From Psychrobacillus faecigallinarum (GTDB lineage Bacteria; Bacillota; Bacilli; Bacillales_A; Planococcaceae): a stretch of DNA of 64,000 nucleotides. The stretch is taken from assembly GCF_014836595.1 (NCBI RefSeq), contig NZ_JACSQO010000002.1, positions 248,001 through 312,000 on the forward strand, in the 5' to 3' direction. Positions 24,933-33,563 of the stretch are shown one piece after another. The notes under the pieces are model-generated. The model saw only the letters and a program-made list of their open reading frames with translations, had not been told where the DNA came from and did no database searches. A program made the translations under genes and the position numbers. Positions within the stretch are counted from its first letter, which is position 1; the number at the start of each line of letters is the position of its first letter.

Positions 24933-26396
24933 ATGGACGCGATATTAGAAACAATAGTAGGCTGGCTTTGGGGTCTTCCACTAATTTTCACGGTCTTGTT
25001 TGTAGGAGTTTACTTTTCAATTGGTAGTAAACTATTCCAATTTGGTTATTTGCCTCATATTTTTAAGGTGACTTTCGGCGATTTATTTAAGAAAAGAGAT
25101 AAATCAGAGGATTCTAAGGGTATACTGACACCTTTTCAAGCTGTAAGTACAGCTATTGGTGGCAGTGTCGGTGTAGGGAATATAGGTGGAGTGGCAACAG
25201 CTATAGCAATAGGAGGACCAGGTGCTGTATTATGGATGTGGCTTACTGCATTGCTAGGGATGATTACTAAAACTGTAGAGGTAACTCTATCGGTTTATTA
25301 TCGCAATACCGATGAAAAAGGTGATCCTTTTGGAGGACCTACTTATTATATGGAAAAGGGACTTGGTGAAGAAAAAAACTTTAAATATTGGAAAGTACCA
25401 GCTATACTTTTCGGAATTGGAATTTTTACTACATTCTTTATCACTCTTCAAAATTATACGATTTCTGAGGCATTAAGCTCTTCTTTTGATATTGGTATGA
25501 TTCCAGCTTCTTTTATTTATTTAGTTCTCATTTATATTATTATCTATGGTGGGATTAAACGTATTGGTGAAATTGCTAGTAGACTCGTTCCATTTATGTG
25601 TATTTTCTACGTATTGGCAGGGCTGTTTATAATTTTTAAGAATTATTCGGAGATCATTCCGGTGTTTAGTTTAATCTTTGAAAGTGCCTTCACTGGTATC
25701 GCTGCTGTAGGTGGATTCGCTGGAGCGGCAATTGCCCAAGTAATTCGGATGGGGGTAGCTCGTGCTGTCTACAGTAATGAAGCGGGCTGGGGAACTTCTC
25801 CAATGATTCACTCTACAGCTAAAACGAGTCATCCTATTAAACAAGGAATGTGGGGCGCAGTGGAAGTATTTGTAGATACAATCATCGTTTGTACTATTAC
25901 GGCATTTACAATCATTATTACTGGTGTTTGGTCATCTGGACTGGATGGTGCAGCCTTAACGCTATCTGCTTTTGAAATAGGGATTGGTGAATTTGGTAGA
26001 TACGTTATCACTATTTCAATATTTCTTTTTGGCCTGACTACATCTACTGGTTGGTATACGTATTATGAAATTCTATTAAGACACGTCTTTGGAGATGAGA
26101 AGAAGTTAACGTTAAAATATAAGATTTTACTATGGTTTAAATGGCTTTACCCAATACCAGGGTTTTTAATGGTTGTGTATGCGGTTACTTTTAATCTACC
26201 AGGTAAAGCGGTATGGTATTTTGCGGATATCACTACAGCAATTCCAACCTTTGTAAACTTAGTTGTCTTGTTATTTTTAAGTAAAAAATTCTTTGAATTA
26301 TTAAGAGACTATAAGGCTAGATATTTAAACATAGGTGTTGTAGACCCTAACTTTAATGTGTTTTATGAGGACAGATTAAAAAAGAAAAACAAATAA
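24933..26396 (+). CDS. Alanine/glycine:cation symporter (AgcS family)
   Basis: A sodium-coupled amino-acid symporter of 487 residues. The family signature 'GSVGVGNIGGVATAIAIGG' (about 73-91) is complete, and 'GPTYYMEKGLG' and 'ARAVYSNEAGWGTSPMIHS' are both present. About 11 membrane helices. It shares a transcript with the YtcJ-like amidohydrolase (32-base gap, GGGGG ribosome site), giving a hydrolase plus uptake module. AgcS members carry alanine, glycine or, in some species, glutamine. Confidence 0.88.
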   Translation: MDAILETIVGWLWGLPLIFTVLFVGVYFSIGSKLFQFGYLPHIFKVTFGDLFKKRDKSEDSKGILTPFQAVSTAIGGSVGVGNIGGVATAIAIGGPGAVLWMWLTALLGMITKTVEVTLSVYYRNTDEKGDPFGGPTYYMEKGLGEEKNFKYWKVPAILFGIGIFTTFFITLQNYTISEALSSSFDIGMIPASFIYLVLIYIIIYGGIKRIGEIASRLVPFMCIFYVLAGLFIIFKNYSEIIPVFSLIFESAFTGIAAVGGFAGAAIAQVIRMGVARAVYSNEAGWGTSPMIHSTAKTSHPIKQGMWGAVEVFVDTIIVCTITAFTIIITGVWSSGLDGAALTLSAFEIGIGEFGRYVITISIFLFGLTTSTGWYTYYEILLRHVFGDEKKLTLKYKILLWFKWLYPIPGFLMVVYAVTFNLPGKAVWYFADITTAIPTFVNLVVLLFLSKKFFELLRDYKARYLNIGVVDPNFNVFYEDRLKKKNK

Positions 26397-26458
26397 ACTT
26401 CACTCATAAAGGTGTCTCTGTGTTAGAAACAATCGTGTTAGTTCGAACAAAAGAACCT

Positions 26459-26878
26459 TCATGATTGTTTACTACACTGGGACGAACAAATTTCTTCATA
26501 CTTCTCCGTTAAAGCCTCATACCGCTCCGCATCAAAATCCTTTTGTCCTCGCATGTATTTTTCTTTTAGATTAAAATAACATATCTCGAAATATTCCTCG
26601 TTATGATGATGAACGAATGGATCCGTTATTTGTTCAAAAGGTACATCTGTGAAATAACGCTCCATTTTATCTAGCGTCCTAATATTAATGTTGCGAGCAC
26701 GCATTTCATTTAGAACAAGTTGTGTATAGGCAAACAAATCCTCTTTCGGATAGTCATAAATATAATTTATCAAAATATGTCTGTCTTCCTTAGCAAATAT
26801 ACTATTTAACTCACGCCACTGTGCCAACAGCTGAGATTTTGGCAAATTCCTTAGTAAACTTTGGTGCCATAAGCGCAA
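26459..26878 (-). CDS. TIGR02328-type pyrimidine-dimer DNA glycosylase-like protein
   Basis: 139 residues starting at TTG (26878) with AGGAG 10 bases upstream. The start 'MRLWHQSLLRNLPKSQLLAQ' and 'YTQLVLNEMRARNINI' match the family related to T4 endonuclease V (pyrimidine-dimer glycosylase/AP lyase). Known enzymes use the N-terminal amino group as nucleophile, usually Thr after Met removal. Here residue 2 is Arg, as in the TIGR02328 group, so catalytic activity is not assured. It is a single gene, convergent with the AgcS transporter. Confidence 0.7.
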   Translation of the reverse strand: MRLWHQSLLRNLPKSQLLAQWRELNSIFAKEDRHILINYIYDYPKEDLFAYTQLVLNEMRARNINIRTLDKMERYFTDVPFEQITDPFVHHHNEEYFEICYFNLKEKYMRGQKDFDAERYEALTEKYEEICSSQCSKQS

Positions 26879-26893
26879 ACAAAATCATCTCCT

Positions 26894-27344
26894 GTTCAAT
26901 CTATTTATCGTGAAAATAGACAGTCTTGTTTTAATTTCCTGATCTTTTTTTCATTAGCGATTTCCTGTTATCATCCTTCGGTAAGAAAAGTGGATTTAGA
27001 CATATACTTTTCATTTTGCCCTGTTTTTATTCAGGACGCCTGTTATTCTATAATACTACAATACACTGACTTTGATTGAGTGAATTTGTCTTGCTATTGT
27101 TGCATTCTTTCTGGGAGGCAAACGGAAAATTTCCGTATTGCTAGATCCAAAATATAATCTAATTACTCCTGCAACCTACCAATTGGCAAAAGTGCCTTCT
27201 GGCAAAGCTAATCATAAAGAATAGAAATTTTTTAAAAAATATCAGACTGAAATATTAAACGTTCTGCTCGCTCCCATTATAAGAAAGAAAATTTGAAGGG
27301 TTTTTTATATAATTAACTATGTTAATCCGTAAGATTTTTTTCAT
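26894..27344. other. Intergenic, possible gene remnant
   Basis: No intact gene. A stretch around 27100-27225 has a GGGAGG and a frame ending 'TYQLAKVPSGKANHKE' before a stop, interrupted upstream by a stop codon, so it may be the tail of a dead gene. Nothing in it is recognised. Confidence 0.3.
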
Positions 27345-27349
27345 TTTCA

Positions 27350-27390
27350 TTAAAAGAAAGCAAACGCTCAGTAATTCTCTAGAGCGTTTG
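27350..27390 (-). terminator. Terminator of the LysR regulator gene
   Basis: CAAACGCT (27361-27368) pairs with AGCGTTTG (27383-27390). Read leftward it is followed by a T-rich tract. Confidence 0.7.
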
Positions 27391-27408
27391 TATTATTGCT
27401 GTATTTAT

Positions 27409-28287
27409 TTAGTGCATTGTCTTTATTAGGTCAAATAGCTTTAATATGCTCTCCGGAAAAGTGCGGTCTTTCATAGTGCTTAAATACACATTTCGATTTA
27501 GAAACTTACTTTGTACTTGGCGTGATATTAAGCTTTCTGATAAATGGTGGTTGACATAGTGTTCAGGCAGGAGGGCAATTCCTAGCCCTTCCTCTACCAA
27601 TACTTTTATCATTTCAAATCTTTCTATTTTATATTGAATATTCGGCGTGACATTTTCCTGTTCAAAAGCTTTTAGTATTTGTGCACTCGTTTGAAATTCT
27701 GGCATACCTATTATCAATGCTTCTTCTGCAAAGTCTTTTAGTGATATTTTCTCCTTCGTAGCAAAAGGATGATCTTTTTTACTTAACACGACGTAAGGCT
27801 CGGTATATAACAATTCACTTTTTATTTCCTGATCTACAATATACTGATTAGTTATGACACCATGTACGTTTAAACCCAATAACGCTTGACGGACGGTTTG
27901 ATTATACAATGTATCCATTAATGTAATTTGGTTTTGTGGGTATTGTTTTTGGTAGGTAATAATTACTTGTGAAAACCAGTAATTTGCTGACTCGATCATG
28001 CCTAATCGAATTTCTAACTGCTCGCCTTTTGCAAACTCTTTTAACTCGGTATCCATTACTTCGAATTGAGCAAGTAAACTTTTCGAACGTTCATAGAATT
28101 GTAAACCTAATTCTGTTAATCGAAATTGTTTGGTTGTACGTTCTATAAGCGGGGCATTGATTTCTGTTTCTAGTGTTTTTATAGCATTACTTAATGAAGG
28201 TTGTGATATATGTAAGGCTTTTGCTGCTCTTGAAAAGCTTTGATATTTTACTATAGCGTTGAAGTAATACATCCTTCGTAAATCCAT
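27409..28287 (-). CDS. LysR family regulator, probably of hutG-gltS
   Basis: 292 residues. The N-terminal winged helix 'MDLRRMYYFNAIVKYQSFSR' then 'AAKALHISQPSLSNAIKTLE' is standard LysR, and the effector domain runs from about residue 90 ('IRLGMIESANYWFSQVI'). An upstream ATG at 28299 is in frame, but GAGGTG between the two ATGs fits the inner one (28287). It is divergent from hutG, and a 15-bp palindrome lies in the 120-bp gap, the usual arrangement for a LysR activator of the facing operon. Confidence 0.88.
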   Translation of the reverse strand: MDLRRMYYFNAIVKYQSFSRAAKALHISQPSLSNAIKTLETEINAPLIERTTKQFRLTELGLQFYERSKSLLAQFEVMDTELKEFAKGEQLEIRLGMIESANYWFSQVIITYQKQYPQNQITLMDTLYNQTVRQALLGLNVHGVITNQYIVDQEIKSELLYTEPYVVLSKKDHPFATKEKISLKDFAEEALIIGMPEFQTSAQILKAFEQENVTPNIQYKIERFEMIKVLVEEGLGIALLPEHYVNHHLSESLISRQVQSKFLNRNVYLSTMKDRTFPESILKLFDLIKTMH

Positions 28288-28301
28288 TTCACACCTCATT
28301 T

Positions 28302-28316
28302 ATAGTTTTAAACTAT
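28302..28316. promoter_or_regulatory. 15-bp palindrome, candidate LysR operator
   Basis: ATAGTTTTAAACTAT is a perfect inverted repeat around one central base. It lies 15 bp before the LysR start and about 90 bp before hutG. Confidence 0.5.
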
Positions 28317-28406
28317 TATAATATAAAAAAATAGTATTTGTTATTATAAATATATATAAATATAATGAAAACATGAATTTTTCAGTTTATAAGGAGTCGA
28401 AACATA

Positions 28407-29336
28407 TTGTTAAAAAAAACTGATTTGAGTGTTTGGCAAGGCCGCATAGATCATGAAACGGAACCGACTTACTTTCGTTATCATCAAATTGTTAAAACGG
28501 AATCCATAACTAAACAAGGGATAGTTGGATTGATAGGTTTTTCTTGCGATGAAGGTGTTCGACGTAACAATGGGCGTATTGGTGCAAAAGAAGCTCCTCT
28601 TGCTTTACGCAAGCAGTTATCATCGTTGCCATGGCGTAATCATATTCATATAAATTCCTTATTCGATTTGGGAGATATCGTTTGTGAGGGCCATGAACTA
28701 GAGCAGGCGCAGCGGGAACTAGGAGATAAAGTTTCTGACATTTTAACAAAGGGAAAGGCAATTGTACTTGGAGGCGGGCATGAAACATTATACGGGCAAT
28801 ATTTAGGGGTGCGTAAAGCAGTAGGCCCAGACGCTTCCATAGGTTTGCTTAATATTGATGCGCACTTTGATATGCGTTCTTATGACAATCAAACCTCTTC
28901 TGGCACTATGTTTAAGCAAATTTTAGACGAGGATCCAAATGCACATTATTTTGTATGTGGCATCCAACAATATGGAAACACGACGGCATTATTTGATACA
29001 GCGGCTAATTATAATGTTCAGTATTTTTTAGATGAACAATTGGATTCACCTCAGTTTACTAAGGATTTAAATAAGTTCATGGATGCGTATGATGTATTAC
29101 TCGTTACTCTTTGTATGGATGTCTTAAGTGCTGCAGAAGCTCCAGGCGTCAGTGCACCATCTCCATTTGGTTTATCCACTTTAAAGGTTCGTGACATTTT
29201 ACGTCAGATGATTTCGCATAAAAACACTGTAAGTTTCAGTATCTGTGAAGTTAATCCGACACTCGATATAAATAATCAAACAGCAAAATTGGGGGCTTAC
29301 TTTATTAATGAAGTAATTATGAATAGCTTCGAATAA
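28407..29336 (+). CDS. hutG: Formimidoylglutamase (HutG), arginase superfamily
   Basis: 309 residues. Hydrolyses N-formimidoyl-L-glutamate to glutamate and formamide, the last step of histidine breakdown. Arginase-fold motifs: 'GGGHE' (His125), 'NIDAHFD' (Asp151, His153, Asp155) and the HutG-like 'AEAPGVSAPSPFGL'. At the third metal motif the usual S-x-D-x-D reads T-L-C-M-D (234-238), so the first aspartate is Cys236. The start is TTG with AAGGAG 10 bases upstream. gltS follows after 16 bases. The other hut genes (hutH, hutU, hutI) are not in the window. Confidence 0.88.
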   Translation: MLKKTDLSVWQGRIDHETEPTYFRYHQIVKTESITKQGIVGLIGFSCDEGVRRNNGRIGAKEAPLALRKQLSSLPWRNHIHINSLFDLGDIVCEGHELEQAQRELGDKVSDILTKGKAIVLGGGHETLYGQYLGVRKAVGPDASIGLLNIDAHFDMRSYDNQTSSGTMFKQILDEDPNAHYFVCGIQQYGNTTALFDTAANYNVQYFLDEQLDSPQFTKDLNKFMDAYDVLLVTLCMDVLSAAEAPGVSAPSPFGLSTLKVRDILRQMISHKNTVSFSICEVNPTLDINNQTAKLGAYFINEVIMNSFE

Positions 29337-29352
29337 CCAAAGGGGAATGTAT

Positions 29353-30531
29353 ATGGCTATAAATCAAATTACAACACTATGTCTAGCAGTAACATTATTT
29401 CTAATAGGTTCATTTTTAGTTAAAAGAGTTGGGTTTTTAAATCGTTTTTGTATTCCAGCTCCTGTTGTGGGAGGTTTACTATTCGCTATTTTAGCGACGA
29501 TTTTGAAGGGTTTCGACATTATCGAAATTACATTAGATACTTCACTACAATCTATTTTCATGATTACATTTTTTACAACCATTGGACTCGGCGCGAGTTT
29601 TAAACTTGTTAAGTTAGGTGGAAAATTGTTAGTAATCTATTGGTTGGCTTGTGGATTCTTAGCCTTAATGCAAAATGTGATTGGCGTTTCTTTAGCGAAA
29701 GTAATGGATCTTCATCCATTAATCGGTGTTATGGCTGGAGCTGTATCCATGGAAGGGGGACATGGTGCCGCTGCTGCTTTTGGGGAAACAATTGAAGGCT
29801 TAGGCGTTCCTTCTGCCGTATCAATTGGAATGGCAGCAGCTACATGTGGACTAGTAGCTGGTGGACTTGTTGGTGGTCCTGTTATCGGGTACTTAATCCG
29901 CAAATTTAACTTAAAGCCATCTTCAGAAGAAACGGAAGCATATGTTGAGAAATCAGAACATCCGATTACAGAAAAATCATTCATGATGCAAGTTTTCTTA
30001 ATCACTTTTTGTATGGCGGCAGGTACATATGCAGGGGAATTGTTCTCTACTTTAACAGGGTTTGTATTACCTGGTTATGTAGGTGCTATGTTCATAGCAG
30101 TAATCGTTCGTAATATCGTTGATCGTTTCAAGCCTGAATTAATCAACATGAAAGAAATCAATTTAATTGGTGATATTTCCCTTGGTATTTTCCTTTCTAT
30201 GGCATTAATGAGCATAAAGCTATGGGAAATCGCAGATTTAGCCTTACCGTTATTTATCATCGTTTTAGTACAAGTAATCTTCATCGTATTATTCGCAGTG
30301 TTTGTTCTTTTTCGATTGCTCGGAAAAAATTACGATGCAGCAATTATGGTATCGGGTTTCCTTGGACATGGCCTAGGAGCAACGCCTAACGCAATGGCCA
30401 ATATGTCTGCAGTTGTTTCTAAATTTGGTCCATCACGCAAAGCATTCCTAATCGTGCCGATTGTAGGAGCATTCTTAATCGATGTTTTCGGAATGCCAAT
30501 TATTATTACAACAATTAATCTATTTAAATAA
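29353..30531 (+). CDS. gltS: Sodium/glutamate symporter GltS
   Basis: 392 residues, two inverted halves of about five helices each. Family motifs: 'CIPAPVVGGLLFA', 'FTTIGLGASFK', 'GAVSMEGGHGAAAAFG' in the first re-entrant loop and 'SGFLGHGLGATPNAMANM' in the second. ATG 29347 overlaps the AGGGG ribosome site, so the ATG at 29353 is chosen. It is co-transcribed with hutG, which releases glutamate inside the cell. A second DAACS-type carrier is encoded at 18168-19415. Confidence 0.9.
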   Translation: MAINQITTLCLAVTLFLIGSFLVKRVGFLNRFCIPAPVVGGLLFAILATILKGFDIIEITLDTSLQSIFMITFFTTIGLGASFKLVKLGGKLLVIYWLACGFLALMQNVIGVSLAKVMDLHPLIGVMAGAVSMEGGHGAAAAFGETIEGLGVPSAVSIGMAAATCGLVAGGLVGGPVIGYLIRKFNLKPSSEETEAYVEKSEHPITEKSFMMQVFLITFCMAAGTYAGELFSTLTGFVLPGYVGAMFIAVIVRNIVDRFKPELINMKEINLIGDISLGIFLSMALMSIKLWEIADLALPLFIIVLVQVIFIVLFAVFVLFRLLGKNYDAAIMVSGFLGHGLGATPNAMANMSAVVSKFGPSRKAFLIVPIVGAFLIDVFGMPIIITTINLFK

Positions 30532-30554
30532 AATATTGGAACCAATAGAATCCT

Positions 30555-30597
30555 AAAAGCGCAAACGCTTGAACTTCAAGTGTTTGCGCTTTTTTTA
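30555..30597 (+). terminator. Terminator of hutG-gltS
   Basis: AAAAGCGCAAACGCTTGAA pairs with TTCAAGTGTTTGCGCTTTT (one wobble), followed by T residues. Confidence 0.9.
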
Positions 30598-30677
30598 TTT
30601 AATATCGAATATATAGGTCACTTCTTAATAATTGGTCCCCATAAATGAAGAATAGAATCCATAATAGAGTTTTCGTA

Positions 30678-32489
30678 TCACGAAAGTGCTGGAATTCGTA
30701 CAGTTATAGTAGTGCCTTCACCTAAAACGCTATCAATGGTAATGCCATATTTGTTTCCAAAATAATAGCGAATTTGTTCATGTACATTTTTGAGCCCGAT
30801 ATGCTTTTCCGTTAATGTGTTAGAGGATTCGTCTAAATAAGCTCGTAATTGTCGAAGTTGCTTGTTGTCTATCCCGACTCCATCATCTCGAATCATGATG
30901 AGAAGATCCTTGTCCAAGAAAGTAGTAGATACTTCTAATATACCGGCTCCAAGTTTGGGCTCTAGGCCATGGACAATTGCATTTTCAACTAGAGGCTGAA
31001 GAGAAAAATGTACTATTTGTATTGAACCACTTTGTGGTGCTAAGTTTTCTAAATACTGTATTTTATCTCCGAACCTCATTTGCTGTACTTGTATGTACAA
31101 GCGGATATGAGTCAATTCTTCTTCGACTGTGATAGTCTCTTTACCACTTTGTATAGTGATTCGAAATAACTGTCCTAGTAATCCAATCATTTCAGCTATC
31201 TCTCTTTGTTTGTTTATAACTGCTTTCATTTGAATGGATTCTAAGGCATTTGCTAAAAAATGTGGATTTACCTGACTTTTTAGTGCTCGGTAATGCGCAA
31301 GTTGCTGTTGTGCTTTTAAGTAAGAGGCTCGCTCAATATACGCCTGTAAATCAGTGACCATTTTGCTAATCCCTTGATATAGGCCTCCAAACTCATCCTG
31401 ACGGTTGCTAGTTAGGTTTACATCGAATTTTCCGCTCCCTATTTTTTTTACTTGCTTACTTAAAAAGATAATCGGTTTTGTAACACGGGAATATAAGATC
31501 ACCATGAATAACATAGCCATTGCTAGTGAAAATAATGCCAACCACAAAATAACCTGACGAAGTAGGTTCGCGTGCTTCGTCATTTCCTGTTCATCAATAT
31601 ATTGAATAACTGTCCACTGTGAGTATGGAGAAGTAACGTAGTTAAAAAAAGAATTAACTCCTCCTATCTCAGCATAGAAGCTACCGGTATCCTCCTTAGA
31701 GTCAGAAATGCCTAACAAAGTGTGTGTCTTAAATGTCTTATCAGAATTGATCTGATTTAGATCAGAGGCATAGACAACCTTGCCGATATCATCGAGAATG
31801 ATAAAATTTCGATTGCTATTCTCGGATAAGTTTAATATATTCCGTAATGAATCTAAACGGATATCTATAAGTAGAACACCCAAAGGATTTCTAGTACCGC
31901 TTTTGTTTATGACTCTGGCGATGGATATAACTGATTCATTCGAATTTGGTCGATGAAATGGCTCATGTGTACCAAACAAAACTACCTTACCTTTTTGTTC
32001 CATAGTTTGTTGATACCATTCCTCACTCGAAAGGCTACTAACATCGTAAACAGCTCTTTTAAAGCTAGAATAAAAAACGCGATTATCTAAAAAGATCTGT
32101 ACACTATCAACATTCTCAATAGTCATTTCAATACTACTGATGAAGCGTTCAATTGCATTCTCGTATTCTATACTTTGAACATAGTCCTTTTCTGAGTCAG
32201 TTTTCCCCCAATTTTCTAGTGCATTTTGAAGCCTACTATCCATATGAGCCGTAAGAGCACCGATCTCTACACTTCGTAAGTATTGATCGAAATTAAATGA
32301 TAAATTATTAAGAATAAGGTTTGAACTATTTTGATATTCATTTTTAGCTGATTGTATAGAAAAAATATAAATAATAACAGACAAAATGAGTAGTGGAATA
32401 GTAATTGTTATAATCATCATGACAAAGATTTGATAATTAACATGTTTAAACTGAAAAAGTTGAAAAAGTCGCTTCAATAGGATCATCAC
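30678..32489 (-). CDS. YesM-type sensor histidine kinase of the sialic-acid locus
   Basis: 603 residues. Membrane helices at about 20-43 and 312-332 frame a large extracytoplasmic dCache-like sensor. Then HAMP ('SRVTKPIIFLSKQVKKIGSG'), a LytS/YesM His-kinase domain with 'KSQVNPHFLANALESI' carrying the phospho-acceptor His, and a C-terminal ATPase with 'VENAIVHGLEP' and 'IRDDGVGI'. It starts at GTG (or the next ATG) directly after the response-regulator stop, so the two are translationally coupled. It is divergent from the ABC transporter and nan genes, which it probably controls with its partner. The ligand is inferred from context only. Confidence 0.9.
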   Translation of the reverse strand: MMILLKRLFQLFQFKHVNYQIFVMMIITITIPLLILSVIIYIFSIQSAKNEYQNSSNLILNNLSFNFDQYLRSVEIGALTAHMDSRLQNALENWGKTDSEKDYVQSIEYENAIERFISSIEMTIENVDSVQIFLDNRVFYSSFKRAVYDVSSLSSEEWYQQTMEQKGKVVLFGTHEPFHRPNSNESVISIARVINKSGTRNPLGVLLIDIRLDSLRNILNLSENSNRNFIILDDIGKVVYASDLNQINSDKTFKTHTLLGISDSKEDTGSFYAEIGGVNSFFNYVTSPYSQWTVIQYIDEQEMTKHANLLRQVILWLALFSLAMAMLFMVILYSRVTKPIIFLSKQVKKIGSGKFDVNLTSNRQDEFGGLYQGISKMVTDLQAYIERASYLKAQQQLAHYRALKSQVNPHFLANALESIQMKAVINKQREIAEMIGLLGQLFRITIQSGKETITVEEELTHIRLYIQVQQMRFGDKIQYLENLAPQSGSIQIVHFSLQPLVENAIVHGLEPKLGAGILEVSTTFLDKDLLIMIRDDGVGIDNKQLRQLRAYLDESSNTLTEKHIGLKNVHEQIRYYFGNKYGITIDSVLGEGTTITVRIPALS

Positions 32490-32490
32490 A

Positions 32491-33288
32491 TTATATCCTT
32501 AACTGTTTTCTATATTCCGTAGGTGTCATTTGCGAGACACTTTTAAATAATTTTACGAAGTGCTTATAGCTTTTATATCCACACATAAGAGAAACCTCGG
32601 TAATGGAGTATTTAGATTCTTTCAGACATTCTAAAGCATATCCAATTCTGATTTCGCTTACAAAGGTCATGTAATTCATGTTTAGTTTTGTTTTAAATAA
32701 CCTGCTTAAATAGGATGGATTATAAAAGAAATGCTCAGCAACCATATTGAGCGTTAATTCTTGATTGATATGTTTTTTTATATAGGATTCAATTTTCTTA
32801 AAAAGTTGTAGATCCTCTTGAGTAAGGAACTCCATCTTTTTCAAAAGTTGAGATGTCCCAAGTAAATCTATATTTTTCTCCGTATTTACTTTGGATTCAA
32901 GTTGTTTGACACGGATTTTTTCTATACATTCCTTAATAACTGAAAAACTATTTTCATATTGTAACGGTTTGAGTAAGTAATCATGAACACCTCCATATTG
33001 AATGGCCCTTTGTGCATACTCAAACTCACTATGGCCAGTTAAAATAATGAACAAGGTTTCAGGGAGTTTGGTTCGAAGACTACCGATCATCTCAAGACCA
33101 TCCATCACCGGCATTCGAATATCTGTTATGACTAAATGAGGCAATTCAACTAAGGCTATATCTACACCATCTTTGCCATTCTCTGCCTCAACAATTGTTT
33201 GTATGCCTAATTCCTTCCAATCGAAATAATGCTTTAATCCAGAACGAATGATAGGTTCATCTTCAACAATCATCAATTTATACATCAT
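32491..33288 (-). CDS. YesN-type response regulator with AraC-like HTH
   Basis: 265 residues. The receiver domain has 'MIVEDEP' and the phospho-acceptor Asp in 'LVITDIRMPVMDG', and the C-terminal AraC domain has two HTH segments ('LTLNMVAEHFFYNPSYLSRL' and 'SITEVSLMCGYKSYKHFVKL'). It is shorter than typical YesN proteins because the central linker is reduced. First gene of a two-gene operon with the kinase. It likely activates the divergent sugar-uptake operon at 33564. Confidence 0.9.
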   Translation of the reverse strand: MMYKLMIVEDEPIIRSGLKHYFDWKELGIQTIVEAENGKDGVDIALVELPHLVITDIRMPVMDGLEMIGSLRTKLPETLFIILTGHSEFEYAQRAIQYGGVHDYLLKPLQYENSFSVIKECIEKIRVKQLESKVNTEKNIDLLGTSQLLKKMEFLTQEDLQLFKKIESYIKKHINQELTLNMVAEHFFYNPSYLSRLFKTKLNMNYMTFVSEIRIGYALECLKESKYSITEVSLMCGYKSYKHFVKLFKSVSQMTPTEYRKQLRI

Positions 33289-33517
33289 ATTCCCCCAAAA
33301 TGATTAATTAGTAGTTATTGTTTTAGAAGATTTTGTAACTAGAGCATTTTTTGTATTTGCTATAGTGTACACGATAAAGAAGATTTTCCCAATACTAATT
33401 ATATGAACATTCCAATAATTATATATTTTTCAAGTATACATGTCAGAATAGGTGTATGAATGTAAAATACAAAGGATTGTGAAGTTTTATTTTTGACTTT
33501 AAGATAAAAACAGGAAA

Positions 33518-33531
33518 TGAAAGCGTTTACC
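33518..33531 (+). promoter_or_regulatory. cre site before the sialic-acid ABC operon
   Basis: TGAAAGCGTTTACC fits the CcpA consensus TGWAARCGYTWNCW except at the last base. It lies 33 bp before the binding-protein ATG, just downstream of a possible -35 (TTGACT at 33493), a position suited to repression by glucose. Confidence 0.6.
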
Positions 33532-33563
33532 GATATTTCCATAATTGTATTAGGGGGGATACT

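Noticed and set aside
26427-26471. Hairpin between the AgcS gene and the TIGR02328-type gene as a terminator
   Set aside because: The stem is real (10 of 11 pairs) but overlaps a stop codon and has no T run on the plus side, so its role is unclear.
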